Shown here: one piece after another, positions 54,481 through 61,986 of the stretch
Position numbering within the stretch: position 1 is the first letter of the stretch
Layout of the letters: every line of letters starts with the position of its first letter
Source: Kitasatospora aureofaciens
GTDB lineage: Bacteria > Actinomycetota > Actinomycetes > Streptomycetales > Streptomycetaceae
Length of the DNA: 64,000 bases
Assembly (NCBI RefSeq): GCF_019192735.1
Contig: NZ_JAHTKP010000008.1
Coordinates: 124,001-188,000 of the forward strand
Reading direction: 5' to 3'
The notes under the pieces: generated by a model
The model's database searches: none
Told to the model about the DNA's origin: nothing
The model's input: only the letters and a program-made list of their open reading frames with translations
Made by a program: the position numbers and the translations under genes

Positions 54481-55815
54481 ATGGCGATCATGACCCGGAC
54501 GCTGACCCTGCCCCTGATCATCCCCGCCTCGCTCGTGGACGCCCACCGCCTCGACCTCACCGCCGACGGGTGGGGGTTCGCGACGCACCACGCCGTGGCA
54601 ACGGCCTCCGGCGACACGTACGCGATGTCCACGGTGCGGCGCTACAGCTGGGCCCCCGGCGCGACGGACCCCGCCGAGCGGAACTTCGACCACCGGGTCA
54701 TCACTCGGTACGCCCCCGACGGGACGCCCACCGCCACCGCCCTGTTCGGGCACCCGCGGCCGGACGGCACGCCGTGGGCGATCGTGGACGGGGACAAGGA
54801 CAACCTGGCGGTCCTTCCGGACGGGACGATCGCGATCAGCTCGACGCCGGGGAGCACCCACCTGATCTCCCCGGACCTGAGCCAGGTCCTCGCCTCCTGG
54901 CGGATGCCCTGGGGCTGGGAGGAGCAGAAGGCGAGGACGGGCGACCCCTTCGCCGCGTCGATCGCCGTCACGCCCTCCGGCCGGCTGCTGTGCATGACGT
55001 CCGAGTACGGGCTGAGCAACTGGTCCGGGGCGCGCCCCAACATCGTCGCCGTCTCCGAGCCCGGCAGCGGCCTCGCCCCCGGCGCCAAGGCCCCGCTGCG
55101 GGCGCTCGCGACCCTCGACGCGCGTACCGCCCGGCAGACCGAAGCCGACCGGTACCCCCATGTCCTGTTCCGGGGCGCGCCGGTGTGGCGGGACAACCGC
55201 CCCTCGCCCTCGCTGACGGAGCTCCTGTCGGAGCTGACCGGGACGTCCGGCAGCCTGTGCAGGTACGAGGACTCCACGATGACCCGGCCCGCGGCGCTGC
55301 GCGACGACCTGTTCGTCGTCCCGGTCTTCGGAAAGCTCTACCGCTCCACCAACCTGGGCCAGGAGTTCAGCTTCGCGCTCCTCGACGATCAGGGCGTGGT
55401 GCGGGGCCGCCTGGAGGGGCTGGACCGGAGGAAAGACAGCCCGTTCACCGGCTTCGACTTCACCGTGGTGGCAGACCCGCACCGGGGGAGGGCCTTCCAC
55501 CTCAACCGCTACGGCCTGTACGCCTGGACCGCCGAAGGGCAGCTGCGCTCCCGGCTGTCCACCGAGGACAAGCCGTTCAAGCCCCTCAAGCACTTCGCCC
55601 TGCTGGAGTGCACGCCCGCCGGCGAGCTCCTGCTCTGCCACCGCAAGCAGCACCTGCTGCTCCGTGTCCCGGTGCCGGACGACCTCGGCACCCTGCCCGC
55701 CGCCGTGGAGGCCGCCCTGAAGGGGTACGGGCCCGGGCGCAACGCGCTGAAGAAGCAGTACGCTCCGGTGGACTGGCACTGGGTGGACAACTCCGCTGAG
55801 GTGCACCACCTCTGA
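54481..55815 (+). CDS. Hypothetical protein, beta-propeller-like
   Basis: 444 residues from the ATG at 54481 (an ATG at 54490 is also possible; neither has a strong ribosome site). Not recognised. The sequence has repeated short blades such as LAVLPDGTIAISSTPGSTHLI, IAVTPSGRLLCMTSEYGLSNW and LLECTPAGELLLCHRKQHLL, which suggests a WD40/SGL-like propeller. No signal peptide is seen. It lies 49 bp after the exporter gene, so it could be co-transcribed, but nothing in it points to metal. Confidence 0.65.
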   Translation: MAIMTRTLTLPLIIPASLVDAHRLDLTADGWGFATHHAVATASGDTYAMSTVRRYSWAPGATDPAERNFDHRVITRYAPDGTPTATALFGHPRPDGTPWAIVDGDKDNLAVLPDGTIAISSTPGSTHLISPDLSQVLASWRMPWGWEEQKARTGDPFAASIAVTPSGRLLCMTSEYGLSNWSGARPNIVAVSEPGSGLAPGAKAPLRALATLDARTARQTEADRYPHVLFRGAPVWRDNRPSPSLTELLSELTGTSGSLCRYEDSTMTRPAALRDDLFVVPVFGKLYRSTNLGQEFSFALLDDQGVVRGRLEGLDRRKDSPFTGFDFTVVADPHRGRAFHLNRYGLYAWTAEGQLRSRLSTEDKPFKPLKHFALLECTPAGELLLCHRKQHLLLRVPVPDDLGTLPAAVEAALKGYGPGRNALKKQYAPVDWHWVDNSAEVHHL

Positions 55816-55842
55816 GGCCCAGGACCCGGGGGGCGGCCGCGC

Positions 55843-56529
55843 CTATCCTCGGTAGCCGGTGCCCGGGCGGCGGGGTTCGAACTCCGGGCAGTGGAAGGTC
55901 TCCTGGGTGAATCCGGTCCGGTGGTCCCAGATGGCGAGGAGGCCGGGTTTGCCGCTGACCGTGCGGTAGGTGTCCTTGCTGTCGCGGAAGCAGGCCATGG
56001 AGCCCATGAAGCCCGAGCCGGCCGGGGAGTAGTCCGAGTGCGCGCAGGTGATGCAGGCCAGGATGCGGACGCCGGGCGGCAGTTGGCGCCGGAGGTCGAG
56101 GAGCGCGTCCTCCATGTCCTCCCAGGGGGCGGCGGTCTCGACCGTCCCGCCGTCGGGGAGGTCGAGCCGGAGGGTGACGTGCAGGGCGTCGAGGCCGCCG
56201 GAGGGGCCGGGGTCGCCGAGGACCACGCGACCGTGCAGGGTGGCCGGGAGGCGCCCGCCGTCCGGGCCGGCGACCTGGAGGGGCGTGCTCCACTCGATGG
56301 TGCAGGAGCACAGTTCGTCGAGGCGGGTCAGGTCGGGCGGCAGCCCGTCCTCGTCGAGCCGGCCGGCGAGTTCGAGCGCGTCGAGGCTGGATCCCTCGAA
56401 GCGGTTGCCCCGCAGGAGGAGGGAGAAGGTCTGCCCGTCATTGACGAGGACGGTGTCGACCCGCCCCCACCGGTCGGTGACCACGGCCGGCAGACGCAGC
56501 GGCGGATCGTATCTCAACTCGCTTGGCAT
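55843..56529 (-). CDS. Hypothetical protein with C-x2-C-x3-D motif (DUF6304-like)
   Basis: 228 residues. Not recognised with certainty; it resembles actinobacterial DUF6304 proteins. Notable segments are WGRVDTVLVNDGQTFSLLLRG, RILACITCAHSDYSPAGSGFMGSMACFRD (three Cys and a His) and GFTQETFHCPEFEPRRPG. The Cys/His set could bind a metal. It converges with the propeller-like gene. Confidence 0.6.
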   Translation of the reverse strand: MPSELRYDPPLRLPAVVTDRWGRVDTVLVNDGQTFSLLLRGNRFEGSSLDALELAGRLDEDGLPPDLTRLDELCSCTIEWSTPLQVAGPDGGRLPATLHGRVVLGDPGPSGGLDALHVTLRLDLPDGGTVETAAPWEDMEDALLDLRRQLPPGVRILACITCAHSDYSPAGSGFMGSMACFRDSKDTYRTVSGKPGLLAIWDHRTGFTQETFHCPEFEPRRPGTGYRG

Positions 56530-56608
56530 GGAGCAAGTATGGGCCGCCTAGCGAGGAGATGACCCCGCGGTGGCCCGAAGCCGTCGCACGGCGGTGGCGA
56601 GTCGGTGC

Positions 56609-57460
56609 TCAGGCGCTACCGCTGTCGTCGGTTTGCGGAGGGCGGTCGTCGATCACAATTCGGACCCTGGTGGTATTGACCTGAGAAGGGGTGGCCTCGC
56701 CGATGCCGCTGGCGACACGATTGTAGTACGTCGACGCGAGCGCACGATCCTCACGCGAGGCCCTTCGCGAGCGAGCGGTGGTGTGCAAAGCGCTGAGGAC
56801 AGCGATCAGGGTTCGACCAGACACGGTCACGTTGGTCTGGTCGTCGTCGCCTCCGCGGGCGGCGATCCCGGGCACCCGGAAATGAGAGTTCTGGGCAGCC
56901 TGTTCCACGATGAACGCCCACGTGTCCCGATGGCAGGCAACGTCGGCGGCACCGACCCCCGCGGCACGTTCCAGTAGGGCGCCGAGAGTTCGCTGCTCAC
57001 CAGGTGACGGCTCCGGGCCCGCCGACTCATGGCCGTCGGGGGTGGGTTCCTCATGTCCGACGGTGGGTGGGTGCGCGTTTGTGGCGTTACGGTGGGGATC
57101 GGCTGTGAAAGCCGACGCGCCGAGTTGCGCTCCTGCCATGTCGACGGTCTGCGTCCTTGCTTCTGCGGGTCGACGCCGTGCCGCCTCGAGCTCAAGTCGA
57201 AGAGACTCCACCTCGCGGTGGGCTTCGGTGATGCTCTTGTGGGCGTCATTGAGTTCTCGACGGAGCTCGCGCAGCTCGCTGCGGAGATCCTGCAGTCCGC
57301 TGTCCAGCCCAGTGCCGAATTGTTGCCGTAGTTCGGCGTGAAGGGTGCGGAGCTCGGCTTGGGCTGAGCGCTGCTCCTGCCCGAATTCAGTTCGAATCAG
57401 GGCAAGTTCGTCGGCAAGCCAGCGGGGTCGCTCGTTGAGGGAACTGCGGAAGATGCCCAT
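56609..57460 (-). CDS. Hypothetical coiled-coil protein next to conflict genes
   Basis: 283 residues. Residues ~15-100 are a long heptad-rich coiled coil (RSAQAELRTLHAELRQQFG, then LRSELRELRRELNDAHKSI). A low-complexity linker follows, then a ~130-residue globular part (RTLGALLERAAGVGAADVACHRDTW; TLIAVLSALHTTA). The composition is less GC-biased than the neighbours. It lies 159 bp after the protease-STAND gene on the same strand and could be an effector or scaffold of that system. The 57461-57619 gap holds nothing I can name. Confidence 0.6.
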   Translation of the reverse strand: MGIFRSSLNERPRWLADELALIRTEFGQEQRSAQAELRTLHAELRQQFGTGLDSGLQDLRSELRELRRELNDAHKSITEAHREVESLRLELEAARRRPAEARTQTVDMAGAQLGASAFTADPHRNATNAHPPTVGHEEPTPDGHESAGPEPSPGEQRTLGALLERAAGVGAADVACHRDTWAFIVEQAAQNSHFRVPGIAARGGDDDQTNVTVSGRTLIAVLSALHTTARSRRASREDRALASTYYNRVASGIGEATPSQVNTTRVRIVIDDRPPQTDDSGSA

Positions 57461-57619
57461 GCCTGACTCTCCTTCGATCCATAGTGCTCCGCTGTCAAAG
57501 AATCGTTGAACCGCCGATGCCGATGAGGCGGATCTCCTGGCACTGACCGGATTGCCACGCTGGTGGGCCGAAAGGTGTTTGGGTGCGCCTGCAATGGCGC
57601 CAGCTGGATCACACCGTTC

Positions 57620-60600
57620 CTACCGTCGCGGCTCGTACGGGGAACCCGTCATCAACTTGCCGAGAGTGACGGTCCATCGGGTCATTGATCCCGGATCGGA
57701 GGATGCAGCGTGAGTGACGACTACCGGACCGACCTGGGGGCGGGCGCTGAGGATGCGCTTAAGCTCGTGGGCAGCATCGGCTGTGGGCCGGTGGCTACTG
57801 AGGATCAGCCGCGGTCGCCAGAGCCTGTTCAAGGGCTCGAGTAGACGCGCATCGCGGGGATGTTCAACACCGAGCGACTGAAGCGCGGAGCGGGCTTCGG
57901 CCGCGTGGGCGGAGGCGGCCGCGAGCGCATCCTCAAGGGAAGCGTGCGGGGTTGAAGGGGCATCAGTGGAGAAGCCTGTGGTGTGCGCGATCGGCCGGTC
58001 ACCAATGGGTCTCGTGGCGAGTTCGAAGGCCAGGCAGCCCAAGATGGATCGCGCGCGGTTGATGGGGCCGTCGAGCTGAATCATCCCGATCTGTTCGAGA
58101 TCGGCGAATGTGATCGTTCCGTCGGGTGCCCAGCCGAGATGTACCAGAGCCGGATAAGGATCCGATGACGAGTGGGCTCCGGATTCTGGCGGCAGCGCCT
58201 GATCGGCGGGGCAGTGCCACACGCTGTTGGAGCTTTCCGAGTGGAATGGTGCAATGGCGGGAGATTCGGAGGAGAGGTTGAGCTTCACGGAGGCGTCCAC
58301 GCCGATGAGAAGGGTGTTGAGGGCGGGAAGGGAGCGTCCGGATCGGCGCGCCTCGTCTGCGAGGCACCGTAGGACGCGATTCATCCTCTCCTTCTGGCGG
58401 GGGCTGATGACTGCGCCGCTCGCGAACAGGAACCAGGCGGGAATCGGCTTTCGCGAGCCGGGGTGAGCTTGTGGTGGCAGGAGAACAGCGAGGTATTTTC
58501 GATCGGAGGCCCCAGGGGCATTGGCGTCGCTTTGGGGGGAGGAACCGGCCGGCTGTTGTGCCTCGTCCGACGGATCGGGCTCCGGCACGGGGCCGATCGA
58601 TTGAAGGCCAGTCAGCTGGCTTGTTCCAGAGGAGGCCCTGAGTTGCCCCAGGAGACGGTCGATTCGGCGATGTTGATCACCGGCTTCATCGCCATTACTG
58701 CTCGTGGTGGGGACCGCAGCGGACTTGAGCGCGGTCAGCCAGGTGATCGCCTGCGCGGACGGGAGCTCGGCGGTGACATCGACAGCCTTGCGGAGGAGTG
58801 TGACCGCCCCCCTGGCGACTGCGCGTGCGGTTCTGTCCGCAAGCTGGGGCTGGTGAGTGGAGGCCCGCGCGAGGGCGGTCAGAGCATGCTGTTGCTGAGC
58901 CTCGGAGAGAGCGGCATCGGGGAGAACATGTACGACAAGCTCGTTGTCACTCTCGCGGTCGGCCAGGACGATGAGTTCGGCGGCCAGGATATCGGGGCTC
59001 ATCGCTCCCCAACGAGCGCCGTCCGTTGCAGGGTAGAGGTCCGCGAGCATCTGTTCGAGACGTCGAGTGAGCTCGGGGTCCGGAGGCGTGGGGGAGTCGA
59101 AGTCCCGTTCGTGGAAGCGAAGTGCCACCATCACGGCGTTCAATGCGTTTCGGCGCTTCTCGGCTCCCACGATGCGCTGAACTGCGACGAGTTGTCGTAG
59201 GAGCTCATGCGTGCGAAAGGCGCCGTCCAGACCGTGTGATCGAACGCTGTGTCGCCAGTAGCGACTCTCGTGGGTCAGCAGGACGTCGACCGGTCGGACC
59301 GCGTCCACAATCGAGATGTCACTGCCCTCCAGAACACGGGCAAGGGCCGTCATGTGGATGGACACGATGACTTCGTCGACAACTGCCGCGGAAGGGTCGT
59401 CGGGCGGCGGCTCTGTCGCCTGAACTGAGCTGCTGTCGCTGTGACTTGATGGCACATACTCAAGCGCCGCGAGGTGGGTGATACGGCTACGAAAGGCCTG
59501 GGCCGCAATCTCTGTGCTCTCCGGGCTGCCGATACGATCGTGCAGCGCGAACGGACCCAGCTGCACCTCTGTGCCTCGCTCCATGACCGTGGAGCCCTGC
59601 CATTGCATCTCGAGATCTGTCCACCATCTCTGCGTAGTCCTCGCCAGCAGCAGCACCCGGACTTTGTCGTACGCATGGCGTGCCTCGGTGAAGAGGTTGA
59701 GCACCTGCTCGACCTGGTCCAGACGAGTCTCGGCGTAGTCGACCACCAGCAGAAGCGGGCGGAGATTCGTCTTAAGCGATTCAAGCTCCGCGCCTGCCCG
59801 CTGCACATCGGACAGAAAACCCGCCGTCCACGGCGATCGTCGGCTGGTCATGCGCCGCGTCAGTTCGGTGGCGAGTCGAGTCTTTCCCACGCCGCCGGGA
59901 CCGAAGACCACCGACACGTCGACGACCCGGCTGCTGGTGCACCAGGAGGTGAGGTGGGCGATCTCCTTTCCTCTGCCAGTGAACGGGACGACCTCGGCCT
60001 GTGGCGAGAGCAGGTATGAGGGCGATAGGCGCGGAATAGGCGGTTCGTGGAAGTGGACGCTCTGGTCTGCGGACTCCAGGCGTGGCGCGACACCAGTGTG
60101 CTCCGTCACCAAGGCCGTGAAGTCGGTGCGTGCGAGGAGACGCCGGATCGGCAGCGCCCAGAGGGTTTGCCCCCGATAGGCTTCCGGTACCGCCAGGATC
60201 AGACCGACAAGGATGTCGTGGCAGAACAGTCCTGCTCCCGACAGGCCGCTCCAGCCCATCGCGCCGCTGATGTCGCGGGGCAGTGCATTCGAGACGTCGA
60301 GGTCGTACTTCGACGCGTTGAGACCGGTTACGGGGCTGACCCGACCAATGACTTCGCGGTTGTCGTGGACGACTGCGCGGGTCCCGTCTGCCTGAACGGC
60401 CTGGTGCTGCATGGCCCGAGGAAAACCGACGGCCGAGCACTCCGGGTGGACTCTCGGACTCGAACAGGTCAGCTCACCCCACCTCGCCGGTGCGAGGTCG
60501 CGACCGAGTCGGCCGGGATCTGCTCGTAACAACACGGCATCGAGCTCCCGGTCGCCGGCCCAGGTGACCTCCATCGGGTGCTCCTGCTGATCACGCAGGA

Positions 60601-60766
60601 CCTTCACCCGCACCTGTGCGCCGATGGGCCCGGTTGAGCTGTCGCCCGCTCTCGAAACGACGTGCCATGCGGTCAGAACCAACCCTGGGGCGATCAAGGT
60701 GCCGGACCCGTACCTACCTTCGGGGCCGAGCACCTGTACGGTCCTCGGCCAGCTCGGTGCCCCCAC
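57620..60766 (-). CDS. Trypsin-like protease fused to a STAND-type NTPase
   Basis: 1048 residues, GTG start. Residues ~8-215 are a trypsin-fold serine protease with a visible triad: His35 (LTAWHVV), Asp76 (LDAVLLR) and Ser177 (SGLSGAG). Residues ~255-500 are a P-loop NTPase of the STAND/NACHT kind: GPGGVGKT (289-296), Walker B LLLVVDYAE (Asp343) and the downstream VLLLARTTQRWW. The C-terminal half is helical, then an unrecognised domain (YLAVLLPPQ...). Such protease-STAND fusions coupled to Trypco proteins have been predicted to be regulated biological-conflict (anti-phage or self-killing) systems. GC is visibly lower than in the flanks, which suggests transfer. Confidence 0.82.
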   Translation of the reverse strand: MGAPSWPRTVQVLGPEGRYGSGTLIAPGLVLTAWHVVSRAGDSSTGPIGAQVRVKVLRDQQEHPMEVTWAGDRELDAVLLRADPGRLGRDLAPARWGELTCSSPRVHPECSAVGFPRAMQHQAVQADGTRAVVHDNREVIGRVSPVTGLNASKYDLDVSNALPRDISGAMGWSGLSGAGLFCHDILVGLILAVPEAYRGQTLWALPIRRLLARTDFTALVTEHTGVAPRLESADQSVHFHEPPIPRLSPSYLLSPQAEVVPFTGRGKEIAHLTSWCTSSRVVDVSVVFGPGGVGKTRLATELTRRMTSRRSPWTAGFLSDVQRAGAELESLKTNLRPLLLVVDYAETRLDQVEQVLNLFTEARHAYDKVRVLLLARTTQRWWTDLEMQWQGSTVMERGTEVQLGPFALHDRIGSPESTEIAAQAFRSRITHLAALEYVPSSHSDSSSVQATEPPPDDPSAAVVDEVIVSIHMTALARVLEGSDISIVDAVRPVDVLLTHESRYWRHSVRSHGLDGAFRTHELLRQLVAVQRIVGAEKRRNALNAVMVALRFHERDFDSPTPPDPELTRRLEQMLADLYPATDGARWGAMSPDILAAELIVLADRESDNELVVHVLPDAALSEAQQQHALTALARASTHQPQLADRTARAVARGAVTLLRKAVDVTAELPSAQAITWLTALKSAAVPTTSSNGDEAGDQHRRIDRLLGQLRASSGTSQLTGLQSIGPVPEPDPSDEAQQPAGSSPQSDANAPGASDRKYLAVLLPPQAHPGSRKPIPAWFLFASGAVISPRQKERMNRVLRCLADEARRSGRSLPALNTLLIGVDASVKLNLSSESPAIAPFHSESSNSVWHCPADQALPPESGAHSSSDPYPALVHLGWAPDGTITFADLEQIGMIQLDGPINRARSILGCLAFELATRPIGDRPIAHTTGFSTDAPSTPHASLEDALAAASAHAAEARSALQSLGVEHPRDARLLEPLNRLWRPRLILSSHRPTADAAHELKRILSARPQVGPVVVTHAASSDPGSMTRWTVTLGKLMTGSPYEPRR

Positions 60767-60778
60767 TCTCGTGGCCGG

Positions 60779-61105
60779 TTACTCGAACAGGCTCTCGCTG
60801 ACCGTGCTCCCGAAGTCCGAGGCATGTCCGTTGATCAGCACCTCGTCCGCGCCGGAGACCTCCAGATTGACCGTCAACCGGTGGGCACGCAACTTGGACC
60901 ACTCTCCCTTCGTATCGGTGGAGACGACAAACGCCTTCACCCCGCCCGAGGCCGCCCCGCTCGCGCGGATTTCGATCGCGAGATCCAGCGTGACCTCCTT
61001 GACGTTGAACCGGATCGCCGCCCCGTCGCCTTCCGCCTGGGCGGCGGCGAGGCCTGCCCGAACCGCCTTGAGCGCCTCAGCGAGCTCAGTTCCGTTCTGC
61101 ACCAC
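60779..61105 (-). CDS. Trypco2 (trypsin-co-occurring domain 2) protein
   Basis: 108 residues from the GTG at 61105 (GGGAGG 5 bases upstream). The whole protein is the Trypco2 domain: a helix (ELAEALKAVRAGLAAAQAEGDGAAIRF) followed by strands (VKEVTLDLAIEI, HRLTVNLEV). It lies 12 bp upstream of the protease-STAND gene, the partnership that gives the domain its name. It is thought to act as a sensor or adaptor that controls the protease. The 61106-61236 gap holds no gene. Confidence 0.82.
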   Translation of the reverse strand: MVQNGTELAEALKAVRAGLAAAQAEGDGAAIRFNVKEVTLDLAIEIRASGAASGGVKAFVVSTDTKGEWSKLRAHRLTVNLEVSGADEVLINGHASDFGSTVSESLFE

Positions 61106-61236
61106 GAAGCCTCCCCTGGGGATATCCCTGCGACTCAGTGTGTGACAGTGGGAAGCCTCGCCGCAGGCTTTCTCGCGTTTTCCGCGAGTAGCGAAGATGG
61201 CGGCTGTTATTCGGAAACGCCCTTGAGGGCTTCAGC

Positions 61237-61986
61237 TCAACGATCGGCGGGTGTGCGGAGGCGGTCAAGGACGGCGGAGATGACGGCGGCCGGTTGGTCG
61301 GAGAGGTAGAAGTGCCCGCCGGGGAAGCTCTGGAGTTCGAAGCCGGCGTCCGTCCAGTCGGCCCAGCCGGCGGCCTCCTCGGGGGTGAGCTCGTGGTCGT
61401 CCGTGCCGATGAAGGCGGCGACCGGGCAAGGGAGTTGGGCCCGGGGGAGGTTGGTGTACGTCTCGATCAGGCGGTAGTCGCCGCGGACGGCGGGGAGCGC
61501 CAGCGCCCGGAGTTCGGGGATGGCCAGCAGGTCGGCGTTCGTGCCGCCGAGGCGGGTGAGTTCGGCGCAGAGGGCGTCGTCGTCGAGGAGGTGGACGGTC
61601 CCGCCATGGTGGAACTGCGGCGCCTCCCGGGCGGATGCGAACAGGTGGACGGGCGGGCGGTGGCCGCGGCGCATGAGGTGCAGGATCAGTTCGTGGCCGA
61701 CGGTCGCACCCATGCTGTGCCCGAACACCGCCCACGGCCGGTCGAGCAGCGGTGCGACGGCGGCTGCGAGCCCGGCGACGAGGGTGGGCAGGTCGTCGGG
61801 GAGCGGCTCGTGGAGGCGGTCCGCCCGGCCGGGCGGGCAGGCAGCCAGCAGCTCGACGTCGGGCGGCAGCAGGGCGGCCCACGGGCGGTAGAGGCCGGCC
61901 GAGCCGCCGGCGTGCGGGAGGCAGAGCAGCCGGAGCGCGGCAGCCGGGCGCGGCTGGGGGCGGCGGAGCCAACGGGTGGTGGTCAT
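61237..61986 (-). CDS. Type II thioesterase
   Basis: 249 residues, alpha/beta-hydrolase of the GrsT/YbtT family: LLCLPHAGGSAGLYRPWAALL, nucleophile Ser91 in VFGHSMGA, Asp in IGTDDHEL and His in FPGGHFYLSD. These enzymes clear mis-loaded carrier domains of NRPS lines. The nearest NRPS genes are 8.5 kb to the left, beyond the conflict island, or may lie outside the window. Its ATG overlaps the ABC gene stop (ATGA at 61983-61986). Confidence 0.88.
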   Translation of the reverse strand: MTTTRWLRRPQPRPAAALRLLCLPHAGGSAGLYRPWAALLPPDVELLAACPPGRADRLHEPLPDDLPTLVAGLAAAVAPLLDRPWAVFGHSMGATVGHELILHLMRRGHRPPVHLFASAREAPQFHHGGTVHLLDDDALCAELTRLGGTNADLLAIPELRALALPAVRGDYRLIETYTNLPRAQLPCPVAAFIGTDDHELTPEEAAGWADWTDAGFELQSFPGGHFYLSDQPAAVISAVLDRLRTPADR

